From Desulfosudis oleivorans Hxd3 (GTDB lineage: Bacteria > Desulfobacterota > Desulfobacteria > Desulfobacterales > Desulfosudaceae): 64,000 nt of DNA. Positions 46,698 to 55,485 of the stretch are shown here, in pieces; the first letter of the stretch is position 1, and each line of letters opens with the position of its first letter. A program made the position numbers and the translations under genes. Location: positions 1,925,001 to 1,989,000 of the forward strand of contig NC_009943.1 of assembly GCF_000018405.1 (NCBI RefSeq). The letters run 5' to 3'. The notes under the pieces are model-generated. The model was given only the letters and a program-made list of their open reading frames with translations, did not search any database and was not told the DNA's origin.

Positions 46698-47531
46698 TTA
46701 GAAAAAGCTTTCCGGTACCACGATCACATCTTCCGGCATAACCCGCTCGTCCATTTTCACTTTGCTCAACACCTGTTCAATACCATTTTCTTTTCGAATG
46801 ATCTGAATGTTGGTGGCCGATGCCCTGTCCGTAAACCCTCTGGCATTGGTGATGGCCTTGATCACGGTGAGTCCCTCTTCGTAGGGGTAGGCCCCGGCGT
46901 ACTTGACCTCGCCGGTTACATAAATTTTTTCCATACGGGAGATGAAAACACTGTCACCATTACTGATGAGAATATTCTGGGTGGTGTCGCCCTCTTCCAC
47001 CAGCTTTTTTATGTCGATCTTGATCACTTCCTGCCGCGGCGCGTCTCTCTCGCCGTTTTCCGAGAGTGTGCGAGTGAGATAGGCGTATTTGCCGGCATCG
47101 GCGGTGAGGCCGCCGGCAGTGGAGATCAGCTCCAGCAGGGTGGTGCGGCCCCTGAGTTCGTAGAGGGCCGGTGCATTGACCTGGCCGAGAATGGTGGCCT
47201 TGCGGCTGCGATACTCTTTTACAACAATGGCCACCTGGGGATTGACGATGTATCCGTCTGCCAGCTTTTTTTCAATGGCCTGGGAGAGTTCGGAGACATC
47301 CATGCCGGTGACCTCGAACTCGCCGATCAGGGGAAACCGAATCGCCCCGCCACCATCCACCTGCACCGTTGTGGTCAGATCCGGATGTTCGTATACATTG
47401 ATGCTCAGCGTGTCTCCAGGACCGACAATGTAGTTTTCGCATGTGCCCATGGGCGCAAACAGCAGAAGGTCCAACACCGAGATGACAAGCGGACCCCGGC
47501 AGGGTAGGGCCGGTAGCGAATATCCCCACAT
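46698..47531 (-). CDS. Polysaccharide export protein (Wza/OPX family)
   Basis: The 277-residue protein starts at ATG 47531 with AGGGAG upstream. A hydrophobic export signal at about 14-26 is followed by the PES domain (ENYIVGPGDTLSINVYEHPDL) and SLBB repeats (KATILGQVNAPALYEL, YVTGEVKYAGAYPYEEGLTV). It lacks an obvious C-terminal helix for an outer-membrane pore of the E. coli Wza kind. It should link the BY-kinase complex with the outer membrane for EPS export. Confidence 0.92.
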   Translation of the reverse strand: MWGYSLPALPCRGPLVISVLDLLLFAPMGTCENYIVGPGDTLSINVYEHPDLTTTVQVDGGGAIRFPLIGEFEVTGMDVSELSQAIEKKLADGYIVNPQVAIVVKEYRSRKATILGQVNAPALYELRGRTTLLELISTAGGLTADAGKYAYLTRTLSENGERDAPRQEVIKIDIKKLVEEGDTTQNILISNGDSVFISRMEKIYVTGEVKYAGAYPYEEGLTVIKAITNARGFTDRASATNIQIIRKENGIEQVLSKVKMDERVMPEDVIVVPESFF

Positions 47532-47699
47532 TTTTTAACTCCCTGGTTTGTGTAAATTCAATCTATTACAGGCCGGTCCACACATAGTCAAGAAAAAACA
47601 GGCGTTCGAAGAAGTCCCTATTGATGTGATGCATGGATGGCAGAATGGACGGTACAGCCGTTTCAACAGGATGGCGGGCCATACCGGATGCAGGTTTGT

Positions 47700-48959
47700 T
47701 TAAAAAGTGCCCCCTATCCTCAGTGTGTAATCGTTGGTGCTGTAGTCCATGGAGGCCAGGTCGGCAAAACGCTCAGTGTAAGAGTAGGCCAGTTCAATCG
47801 ACAGCCACCGCCGGGGCTTGAAGGTAAGGGCGGGCCGGATTATGTAGGTGTCGCACTCAAGGATAATACCTTCATAGTTGTCTTTGCCGTAAGAGAGCAT
47901 CATGTCACCCTTGAGCTTGGGGGTGAATGCCTGGCTGTACATGGCTGTGACGCGATCGGCGGTGTAGTAGTCGGCGGCCGCAATGTTGGTTTCGTGGTAT
48001 TTTCGGGAAGCCCCCAGCATGATGGTCGTGTCCGGGGTGATTGCATGCGTCAGGTCGATTTCACCGGCCCAGTCCGAGGGGTCGTCTATTCCGGGGGTAT
48101 CAAAATCCTTGGCCATATAACCGACCTTCAACGTACCCTGTGATTTGGCCGTCATCTTCCATGCAAAACCTGCATAATATTGATCTTCTGTATTTTCTTT
48201 GTCCGTGGAGAGAAAGGCATCGTAGCGAACGTCAATGTTTTTGTATTCGAAGAAAAGCCGTGTTTTTGCCGTTGGATGGAAGTTGAGGGAGCCGAAGTAG
48301 ACCCTGTCGTTTCTGTCACGGAAGTTTGTTTCCCGGTAGGAAATGGTGTGGGACGCACCGCCGGCACCGATGCTGAATTTCGGGGAAAAGGCAAATTCCA
48401 CAATGGCGTGGGCCACGTTGGAATAATAGGTGTCCGGGTCCGGGTTGCCGATTTCGCCCCGCATCTCCTGTCCGTATTTATAATGATCGGCGACATCAAA
48501 GGTCAGCCCGCCGGGGGCTTTATATTGAAATGCTCCCTTGACCTTGTGGCTGATAAAATTTTCACTGGAATTGTCATGATAGAACTCAAATTCCGGGTTG
48601 TAAACCAGCATGCCCTGGTAGCGCCGGGTGGTGTCCATTTTATAGCGGGACATGGCAAGACCGCCGGGGGCGCCGGTGGCGGTGTTCATTTTAATATCCA
48701 CCACGTCGGAGCCGGGAAGGGCCAGGGCCAGGCCAGGGGAAACAATACTGATCAGCTCTGATTCTTTGCTGGTTCTGGAATTGTAAAGGTTGTCCGTGTA
48801 TTTTTCGGTGACGTTAAGGAAGGTGTGAAAGACTCCCTGCTGAAGACCGAAAATATCTCCGCCGATGGTGCCGGAGGCGGCATGGGCCGGTAAATGTACT
48901 GTAGCCCCATAGATCAGCAACAGAAAGAGGCACGTTCCTGCCGTAAACAGCTGTCTCAT
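47700..48959 (-). CDS. Outer-membrane beta-barrel protein of the EPS cluster
   Basis: ATG 48959 lies behind GGAGGAG; the frame opens at TTG 48977. The 419-residue protein has a signal peptide (cut near AHAASG). Amphipathic strands alternate throughout, such as RLFFEYKNIDVRYDAFL and SIELAYSYTERFADLAS, and it ends NDYTLRIGGTF with a terminal Phe, the usual outer-membrane insertion signal. Similar barrels occur beside wza in exosortase-type EPS clusters and may form the exit pore. It would be the first gene of the EPS unit. Confidence 0.85.
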   Translation of the reverse strand: MRQLFTAGTCLFLLLIYGATVHLPAHAASGTIGGDIFGLQQGVFHTFLNVTEKYTDNLYNSRTSKESELISIVSPGLALALPGSDVVDIKMNTATGAPGGLAMSRYKMDTTRRYQGMLVYNPEFEFYHDNSSENFISHKVKGAFQYKAPGGLTFDVADHYKYGQEMRGEIGNPDPDTYYSNVAHAIVEFAFSPKFSIGAGGASHTISYRETNFRDRNDRVYFGSLNFHPTAKTRLFFEYKNIDVRYDAFLSTDKENTEDQYYAGFAWKMTAKSQGTLKVGYMAKDFDTPGIDDPSDWAGEIDLTHAITPDTTIMLGASRKYHETNIAAADYYTADRVTAMYSQAFTPKLKGDMMLSYGKDNYEGIILECDTYIIRPALTFKPRRWLSIELAYSYTERFADLASMDYSTNDYTLRIGGTF

Positions 48960-49215
48960 CTCTCCTCCAATGTGCAATTCTCCTTTTTGGGTTAAAGTGT
49001 ATATTGCAAAAAAAGAACTTTCATGTCAAGGAAAACAAGGGGTTTTTTTTAAATGGTATAATTTAATATCCTGAAATATTAGCATACTATCCCAGTAGGG
49101 ATTAACGCTGCGTCAAGCCGGGTAATGACGACGGGTATGCGGCCAGCCTCGGGCTTGCTTGCCCTTCGTCGCCTTGGCGGAGATGGGCCTGACGGGCTAT
49201 ACAGTCCCGACAATT
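48960..49215. other. Intergenic stretch before the EPS operon
   Basis: The divided gap 48960-49272 holds an AT-rich promoter-like part (48990-49100, - strand EPS genes), a fragment of the ATTACCC palindrome near 49110-49140, and the EF-G terminator. No gene is seen. Confidence 0.5.
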
Positions 49216-49250
49216 AAAAAAGCCGGGCCTGTCGCATGCGACAGGCCCGG
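49216..49250 (-). terminator. Rho-independent terminator of the EF-G-like gene
   Basis: CCGGGCCTGTCG (49223-49234) pairs with CGACAGGCCCGG (49239-49250), a 12-bp stem. The A-run at 49216-49221 becomes TTTTTT after the stem on the - strand. It lies 23 bases after the stop. Confidence 0.9.
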
Positions 49251-49272
49251 ATGGTTGGCCGCAGGTTGTGTT

Positions 49273-51348
49273 CTATGCCTGTTGATTTTCCGTTTCAGCC
49301 GCCTCAATCACCTTCTGGGCTTCCTGGGTGGGCATGATCTCGTAGTGGGAAAAGGTCAGGGTGAACTTGCCCCGGCCGCCGGTCATGGAGCGCAGGTCAG
49401 GGTCGTAACTCTGGAACTCGCCCATGGGTACATGGGCTTTGACGACCTGGTTTTTTCCCTTGCTGTCCATGCCCAGGACCCGGCCCCGCTTGCTGTTGAG
49501 ATGGCCCATCACGTCGCCCATGTACTCTTCGGGCGTGGTCACCGTTATCTCCATTATGGGTTCCAGAAGTACGGGCCCGGCTTCCACCGCCGCCTTTTTA
49601 AAAGCCAGGGAACCGGCGATCTTAAAGGCCATTTCAGAAGAGTCCACCGAGTGGTAGGAGCCGAAGTCCAGGATGGTCCGGAAATCCACGCACGGGAACC
49701 CGGCCAGGGGACCTTTTTCAGCAGCCTCGATGATGCCCTTTTCAACGGCCGGAATATAGTTTTTGGGAATGGCGCCGCCCACGATCTGATCCACAAACTC
49801 AAATCCCTCGCCCCTCTCCATGGGTTCCATCTGAATCCAGCAGTCGCCGAACTGGCCGTGGCCACCGGACTGTTTCTTGTGCCGGCCCTGGACCCGGACC
49901 TTTTTGGTAAAGGTCTCCCGGTAGGGAATTTTGGGCAGATCCAGCACCACTTCCACGTTGAACTTGCGCTTGAGCCTTTCAACCGCGGTTTCAATATGAA
50001 TCTGGCCCCGGCCGGACAGAATAATGGCCTTGGACTCCGCATCCCGGGAAAGCACCAGGGAGGGGTCTTCCTCGGTCAGCTTGGTGATGGAAGACTGAAG
50101 CTTGTCTTCATCCCCTTTATTTTTGGGCTGAACGGCAAATGAGACCACCAGGGGAAGGGGCTTGACGCAATCGAAAATCACCTTACGGGCCGGGTCGCAC
50201 AGGGTGTCGCCGGTTTTGGTCAGTTTGAGCTTGGGCACGGCAACGATAGCTCCGGGCACGGCCTCATTGACGCTGTCCTGTTTTTTCCCCTTGGAGACCA
50301 TGAGCTGGTTGAACCGCTCGTTTTCTTCCTGGATGGCGTTGAAAAGGGAGCCGTCCGACCCCAGGCTGCCGGAGACAACACGGACAAAGGAGAGCAGGCC
50401 GGAAAAGGCACTGACGGTTTTGAACACAAACCCGGCAAAGGGTTCGGCCGGATCGGGGGCACAGACCACGTCGTTGCCGTCGCCGTCCTTTGCCGTCCAG
50501 GGACCCCGGTCAGCCGGAGAGGGCATGCAGGTGGTGACAAAATCAGCCAGAAGGTCAATGCCGATGTTGGAGGTGGCAGCGCCGCAGAGCACCGGCACGA
50601 ACACCCGGTTCAGAATACCCTTTTTCAGTGCTCCGTTCAGCTCGGCGTCGGTGAGGGCTTCACCTTCCAGGTAGCGCTCCAGCAGGGTGTCGTCGGCCTC
50701 GGCGATGTTTTCGATCAGGGCCTCTTTTTCCGCCTCCACGGTCTCCTGCATGTCCGCGGGAATATCAATGGCGGTGCGGTTGCCGCTGCCGTCATAGGTG
50801 TAGGCCTTCATATTGACCAGATCCACCACGCCTTTCAACTCTTCCTTGGCACCGATGGGCAGTTGCAGAATGATGGGCCGGGGCTCCTGAAGGGAGGCCT
50901 TTGCGTCTTCAAGGGCCTGGGCAAAATCGGCCCGCTCTTTATCCAGCTTGTTCATAAAAATGACGCAGGGCAGGTTGTGGGTGGCGGCAAACTCCCATGA
51001 CTCCTCGGTCTGGACTTTGACCCCATCCACGGCGTCAATCACGATCACGGCGCTGTCGGCCGCCTGCAGGCAGCCGATGGCATCGGAAAAAAAGTTCTGG
51101 TCACCGGGGGTGTCGATCAGGTTGATGGTGTGTTTTTTCCATTCGTATTGAAACAGGCCGCTGGTGATGCTGGAGGAGCGCTTGACTTCTTCGGGCTCGG
51201 AATCCATGGCGGTGTTGCCGTCTTCCACCCGGCCCAGACGGTCAATCACCTTTGCGTTGAACAGCAGTGCCTCGGAAATAGTGGTTTTGCCGGATCCGCT
51301 ATGACCGGCCAGCGCGATGTTTCTGATTTTTTCAATTTTCTCACTCAT
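49273..51348 (-). CDS. Elongation factor G-like GTPase (EF-G paralogue)
   Basis: The 691-residue protein has EF-G domains in order. The P-loop is GHSGSGKT rather than the GHVDHGKT of canonical EF-G, and the switch region is SSSITS rather than GITI. These changes mark the EF-G-like paralogue group found in many bacteria (for example the second EF-G of Thermus), whose role is unclear and which may lack full translocase activity. DTPGDQNFF and NKLD are intact. There is no str-operon context here, so the main fusA should lie elsewhere. Confidence 0.93.
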   Translation of the reverse strand: MSEKIEKIRNIALAGHSGSGKTTISEALLFNAKVIDRLGRVEDGNTAMDSEPEEVKRSSSITSGLFQYEWKKHTINLIDTPGDQNFFSDAIGCLQAADSAVIVIDAVDGVKVQTEESWEFAATHNLPCVIFMNKLDKERADFAQALEDAKASLQEPRPIILQLPIGAKEELKGVVDLVNMKAYTYDGSGNRTAIDIPADMQETVEAEKEALIENIAEADDTLLERYLEGEALTDAELNGALKKGILNRVFVPVLCGAATSNIGIDLLADFVTTCMPSPADRGPWTAKDGDGNDVVCAPDPAEPFAGFVFKTVSAFSGLLSFVRVVSGSLGSDGSLFNAIQEENERFNQLMVSKGKKQDSVNEAVPGAIVAVPKLKLTKTGDTLCDPARKVIFDCVKPLPLVVSFAVQPKNKGDEDKLQSSITKLTEEDPSLVLSRDAESKAIILSGRGQIHIETAVERLKRKFNVEVVLDLPKIPYRETFTKKVRVQGRHKKQSGGHGQFGDCWIQMEPMERGEGFEFVDQIVGGAIPKNYIPAVEKGIIEAAEKGPLAGFPCVDFRTILDFGSYHSVDSSEMAFKIAGSLAFKKAAVEAGPVLLEPIMEITVTTPEEYMGDVMGHLNSKRGRVLGMDSKGKNQVVKAHVPMGEFQSYDPDLRSMTGGRGKFTLTFSHYEIMPTQEAQKVIEAAETENQQA

Positions 51349-51450
51349 GAAAAACTCCTATTCCTGCCAAGGGTTTACCTGTTCACGCCTGTGCCGCGTG
51401 CCATTTATTGTCCCGCACCCATTCATCTACCGGGTATAAACTCAAAATAC

Positions 51451-52209
51451 CTATCTTGTATTTTTAGAAAAATCAAGGCCAAACAGGTTAAAAAATTCCA
51501 CGTTTCCCTTGGGTCCGGTGATGGGGGAAACCACCGCGTCCGCGCACCAGAGTCCCTGGGTTTTGGCCCATCGGCAAAGGTCGTCGAGCACCTCCCGGTG
51601 CTGGCCCGGGTCACGCACCACGCCGCCTTTTCCCACCTTGCCCTTGCCCACTTCAAACTGGGGCTTGATAAGGGCCAGGATCACGGCTTCGGGCTTCATG
51701 AAGCCGACGACCGCCGGCATCACAATTTTCAGGGAGATAAAAGAGGCGTCAATGGTCACCAGGTCGACCGGGCAGGGCAGGGCGTCGGCGGCCATGTGCC
51801 GAATGTTGGTGCGCTCGATGACAACCACCCGGGGGTCCTGGCGCAGCTTCCAGGCCAGCTGGCCGTAGCCCACGTCCACGGCAAACACTCGGCGGGCTCC
51901 CCGGGTCAGCAGGCAGTCGGTAAACCCGCCGGTGGAGGCCCCCACATCAAGACAGACCTTGCCGGTGACATCCAGGCCAAACGCGTCCAGCCCGCCTTCC
52001 AGCTTCAGGCCACCCCGGCTGACGTAGGGGCAGGCGTCCCGGGTGACGATGGCGGCGGTCACCGGCACCTGAACGCCGGCCTTGTCCGCGGGGTGGTCAT
52101 CCACCAGCACGGCGCCGGCCATGATCATGGCCTGGGCCTTCTGCCGGGTGGGGGCCAGGCCCTTTTCCACCAGCAGCTGGTCCAGCCGTTTTTTAACTAC
52201 AGGGGACAT
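51451..52209 (-). CDS. tlyA: TlyA-family rRNA 2'-O-methyltransferase
   Basis: The 252-residue protein has an N-terminal S4 RNA-binding domain (RLDQLLVEKGLAPTRQKAQAMI) and a FtsJ-like methyltransferase with SAM loop CLDVGASTGGFTDCLL, DVGYGQLAWKL and IKPQFEVGKGKVGKGGVV. TlyA methylates ribose in 16S and 23S rRNA in some bacteria. It directly follows dxs, a common arrangement with xseAB-ispA-dxs. A hexamer tract fills the gap. Confidence 0.93.
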   Translation of the reverse strand: MSPVVKKRLDQLLVEKGLAPTRQKAQAMIMAGAVLVDDHPADKAGVQVPVTAAIVTRDACPYVSRGGLKLEGGLDAFGLDVTGKVCLDVGASTGGFTDCLLTRGARRVFAVDVGYGQLAWKLRQDPRVVVIERTNIRHMAADALPCPVDLVTIDASFISLKIVMPAVVGFMKPEAVILALIKPQFEVGKGKVGKGGVVRDPGQHREVLDDLCRWAKTQGLWCADAVVSPITGPKGNVEFFNLFGLDFSKNTR

Positions 52210-52223
52210 GAATGTTGCCTTTA

Positions 52224-52260
52224 AATCGGAATCGCTATCGAAATCGGGATCGAAATCGAA
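52224..52260. repeat. ATNNCG-type hexamer tract between dxs and tlyA
   Basis: Hexamers CGGAAT, CGCTAT, CGAAAT and CGGGAT follow one another, inside an otherwise conserved operon. Confidence 0.75.
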
Positions 52261-52294
52261 ACAACCAGGACGGATATTTTATGAAATGTCCGGG

Positions 52295-54175
52295 CTAGGC
52301 CATCAGCTCCTTTGCCGCCACCACAATGGCCCTGGCGTCAATGGCATACTTGGCCCGCAGGATCTCCTGGGAACCGTGTTCCACAAAGGTGTCGCCGATG
52401 CCCAGCCGTTTTACGGTCACGCCGGTTACCCGGTGATCATTGAGACACTCCAGAACGGCGCTGGAAAATCCGCCGGCCAGCATGCTGTCTTCCACTGTCA
52501 GTATCCGGGGGATGGCGCGGGCCAGGTCGCAGATCAGTTCCTCATCCAGGGGTTTGACAAACCGGCAGTTGACCACCGTGGCGGAGATGCCTTCGGTCTC
52601 AAGCTGCTGCCGGGCCGCCATGGCTTCGCATACCGTGCGGCCAATGGCCAGAATCAGAATGTCGCCGCCTTTCGTAAGGATTTTTGCTTTTCCGATGGAG
52701 ACCGGCAACAGGGGGTCGGCCAAGGCGGCACCCGTGCCTTTTCCCCTGGGGTAGCGGACCGCCGCGGGGCCGTTGTGGGAAATGGCGGTGACCAGCATGC
52801 GGCGCAGTTCGTTTTCGTCGGCCGGCGCCATGATCGTCATATTGGGCATGCTGCGCAGGTAGGAAAGATCGAACAGGCCGTGGTGGGTAGGGCCGTCCTC
52901 GCCCACGATGCCGGCCCGGTCAATGGCAAAGGTGACGGGCAGGGACTCCAGGCAGACGTCGTGGATGATCTGGTCGTAGCTTCGCTGCAGGAATGTGGAG
53001 TAGATGGCCACCACCGGTCGCAGGCCGTCCGCGGCCATGCCCGCGGCAAAAGTGACGCCGTGCTGCTCGGCAATGCCCACGTCGTAGAACCGGTCTGGAA
53101 ACCTTTGGGCAAATTCGGCAAGGCCCGTGCCTTCGGGCATGGCAGCGGTCACGGCCACGATGGCCGGGTCTTTTTCCGCCAGCTCCACCATGGTCCGGCC
53201 GAAGACCTGAGTGTAGGTGGACGGGCAGGGAGCCGCATCCGGCCGTTTGCTGCCGGTTGTGATTTCAAAGGCGCCCACGCCGTGGAAATAGGCCGGATCT
53301 CTTTCCGCCGGTTCATACCCTTTGCCCTTGGTGGTGGTGACGTGCAGCAGCACCGGCTCCCGGATTTCCCGGATGTTTTGCAGAATATTGACCAGTTGTT
53401 TGATTTTGTGGCCGTTAATGGGGCCGAAATATTCGAGGTTGAAAGCCTCAAACAGCATGCCCGGGGTGACAAAGGTTTTGAACGACTCTTCGGACCGCTT
53501 GGCAAACTGGTAGACATCGTCGCCGATGCCGGGCAGGGACCGCAGCAGTTCGCCCAGTTCTTTTCTCCAGTCCTGAAGATAGGTGGCCGACAGGGTGCGG
53601 CTTAAAAACGAGGAGAGGGCCCCCACGTTTTGAGATATGGACATGTCGTTTTCGTTTAAGATAACGATGAGGTTCTTGTCCTTGTGCCGGTCCCCTGCCT
53701 GGTTGAGTCCCTCGTAGGCAAGGCCCGCCGTCATGGAGCCGTCGCCGATCACGGCCACCACCTTGGACGGGTCGTTGCGCTGGTGCTTGGCGCAGAGAAA
53801 CCCCAGGCTGGCCGAAATGGAGGTGCCGCTGTGGCCAGTGGAAAAGGAGTCAAACGGGCTTTCGCTGCGTTTGGTGAACCCGGACAGGCCCCCGTGCTGC
53901 CGCAGGGTGGAAAACTGCTCCCGTCGTCCGGTGAGAATCTTGTGAGCATAGGACTGGTGGCCCACATCCCAGATCACCCGGTCGTTGGGTACGTCAAACA
54001 CGTAGTGAATGGCAATGGCCAGTTCCACGGCGCCCAGGCTGGAGGCCAGGTGGCCGCCGGTTTCAGAGACCACGCGAACAATCAGCTCGCGAATCTCCTC
54101 GGCCAGGGCCGGCAGGTCGGACACCGGCAGCTTTTTCAGGTCCGCGGGGGAGTCAATGGTTTCTAAGAGCCCCAC
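52295..54175 (-). CDS. dxs: 1-deoxy-D-xylulose-5-phosphate synthase
   Basis: The 626-residue protein starts at GTG 54175 with TAGGAG upstream. It shows the DXS hallmarks: DVGHQSYAHKILTGRR, the ThDP motif GDGSMTAGLAYEGLNQAG ending in NDNMSIS-like NENDMSIS, and the transketolase-like second half with FDVGIAEQH-like YDVGIAEQHGVTFAAG and DRAGIVGEDGPTHHG. It joins pyruvate and glyceraldehyde-3-phosphate at the start of the MEP isoprenoid route. It lies 10 bases after ispA. Confidence 0.97.
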   Translation of the reverse strand: MGLLETIDSPADLKKLPVSDLPALAEEIRELIVRVVSETGGHLASSLGAVELAIAIHYVFDVPNDRVIWDVGHQSYAHKILTGRREQFSTLRQHGGLSGFTKRSESPFDSFSTGHSGTSISASLGFLCAKHQRNDPSKVVAVIGDGSMTAGLAYEGLNQAGDRHKDKNLIVILNENDMSISQNVGALSSFLSRTLSATYLQDWRKELGELLRSLPGIGDDVYQFAKRSEESFKTFVTPGMLFEAFNLEYFGPINGHKIKQLVNILQNIREIREPVLLHVTTTKGKGYEPAERDPAYFHGVGAFEITTGSKRPDAAPCPSTYTQVFGRTMVELAEKDPAIVAVTAAMPEGTGLAEFAQRFPDRFYDVGIAEQHGVTFAAGMAADGLRPVVAIYSTFLQRSYDQIIHDVCLESLPVTFAIDRAGIVGEDGPTHHGLFDLSYLRSMPNMTIMAPADENELRRMLVTAISHNGPAAVRYPRGKGTGAALADPLLPVSIGKAKILTKGGDILILAIGRTVCEAMAARQQLETEGISATVVNCRFVKPLDEELICDLARAIPRILTVEDSMLAGGFSSAVLECLNDHRVTGVTVKRLGIGDTFVEHGSQEILRAKYAIDARAIVVAAKELMA

Positions 54176-54185
54176 CTGTTTACTC

Positions 54186-55091
54186 CTAAAGTTTTCTTTC
54201 GATTACATATTTTGCCACCGCACGTAGCGGATTTGCTTTTATACCAAGGGATTCAATCGCTTGCAAGCTCTTTTCCACCAGCTGGGCCGCAAACTTCCGG
54301 GAGGCGTCAATGCCCATCAGATTGGGAAAGGTGGCCTTGCCAAGGACATGGTCCGTGCCAATGGATTTGCCGGTGAGCAGGGGGTCTCCTTCCACGTTGA
54401 GCAGGTCGTCGGCCACCTGAAAGGCCAGGCCGATGTTTTCAGCGTATTCAATCAGCTTTCCGGTCTGTCGCACCGTTGCCTTTCCCGTAAGTGCCCCGGC
54501 ATGTACCGACGCCGTGATCAGTGCCCCGGTTTTGAGCCGGTGGAGCTCTTTTAACTGGTCCAGACCCAGGTTGCCGCCCTGGGCCAGGATGTCCCGCATC
54601 TGGCCTTCGATCATGCCGTGGTTGCCCGTGGCCCGAGAGATCAGGTGGATCAGGGCCAGCCGCCGCTTTCCCTGAAAAAAGATATACCGGTCCGATGAGA
54701 GTACCTCAAAGGCCAGGGTGTGCAGGGCGTCGCCGGCAAAGATGGCTGTGGCCTCGTCAAAGGCCGCGTGGCAGGCGGGCTGGCCTCTGCGCAGGGGGTC
54801 GTTGTCAATGGCGGGCAGATCGTCATGCACCAGGGAATAGGTGTGAATCAGCTCGATGGCGCAGCCAGGAAAGAGGGCATCCTCCCATGTGCCGCCGACG
54901 GCTTCCGCCGCCGCCATGCAGAGGATGGGACGAAGCCGCTTGCCGCCGGCCTTCAGGGAGTGGCGCATGGCGGAAAAAAGCCGGCCCCCGGGAACGCAGT
55001 CAGCAAGAATCCGGTCCAGGGCCTCGTTGACGGCCTTTTGACGACGGGCAAGGTAGGTCTCAAGATTCTTCACGGTCGTCGTCACTTGCAA
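54186..55091 (-). CDS. ispA: Farnesyl/geranyl diphosphate synthase
   Basis: The frame gives up to 301 residues from TTG 55091; GTG 55073 is a plausible start, both inside the end of xseB. The first Asp-rich motif is DDLPAIDND and the second is DDLLNVEGD, with GGKRLRPIL upstream, as in short-chain trans-prenyl synthases. It makes prenyl diphosphate from IPP and DMAPP and works with dxs next to it. Confidence 0.95.
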   Translation of the reverse strand: MQVTTTVKNLETYLARRQKAVNEALDRILADCVPGGRLFSAMRHSLKAGGKRLRPILCMAAAEAVGGTWEDALFPGCAIELIHTYSLVHDDLPAIDNDPLRRGQPACHAAFDEATAIFAGDALHTLAFEVLSSDRYIFFQGKRRLALIHLISRATGNHGMIEGQMRDILAQGGNLGLDQLKELHRLKTGALITASVHAGALTGKATVRQTGKLIEYAENIGLAFQVADDLLNVEGDPLLTGKSIGTDHVLGKATFPNLMGIDASRKFAAQLVEKSLQAIESLGIKANPLRAVAKYVIERKL

Positions 55092-55305
55092 AGGGCGCGC
55101 TGATGGGGTTGCCGTCTTTGTCCTTCATCAGGATGCGGACCTTTTTTTCCGCATCGTTTAGCAGGGCGGTGCACTCTTCCGAGAGCTTGACCCCGGCCTC
55201 GAACTTTTTCAACGCCTGTTCAAGGGGCAGGGCTCCGGATTCGATCTCTTCGACGATCTGCTCCAGTTTTTGAAGGGACTGTTCGAAGTTTTTTTGTGTG
55301 GCCAT
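55060..55305 (-). CDS. xseB: Exodeoxyribonuclease VII small subunit
   Basis: ATG 55305 follows AAAGGAA; the longer frame runs into a repeat. The 81-residue protein has FEQSLQKLEQIVEEIESG, LPLEQALKKFEAGVKLSEEC and a charged end, the standard XseB pattern. It coats the XseA large subunit. The xseA gene lies 180 bases upstream past a repeat element. Confidence 0.95.
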   Translation of the reverse strand: MATQKNFEQSLQKLEQIVEEIESGALPLEQALKKFEAGVKLSEECTALLNDAEKKVRILMKDKDGNPISAPFASDDDREES

Positions 55306-55316
55306 GACGTTTCCTT

Positions 55317-55435
55317 TACGGCTTCGTAAAAAGCCCAATTTCTGCGTTGCGCTGCATTCACTCGTCACTGCGGCGTACAACCAGTACGCCTCATTCCTCG
55401 GGATTTGCGCGCCTTGAACTTGAACTTTTTACTTT
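55317..55435. repeat. Dispersed element with GGCTTCGTAAAAAG end
   Basis: The element opens TACGGCTTCGTAAAAAGCCC, contains the inverted pair GGCGTAC/GTACGCC, and ends GAACTTGAACTTTTTAC. It separates xseA from xseB. It resembles a family I know from other deltaproteobacterial genomes; only one copy is in this window. Confidence 0.55.
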
Positions 55436-55485
55436 GCCGTTACTTGTGTTCGCTTAAGAGAATATGGTTCCTTGTTTCATATTGT

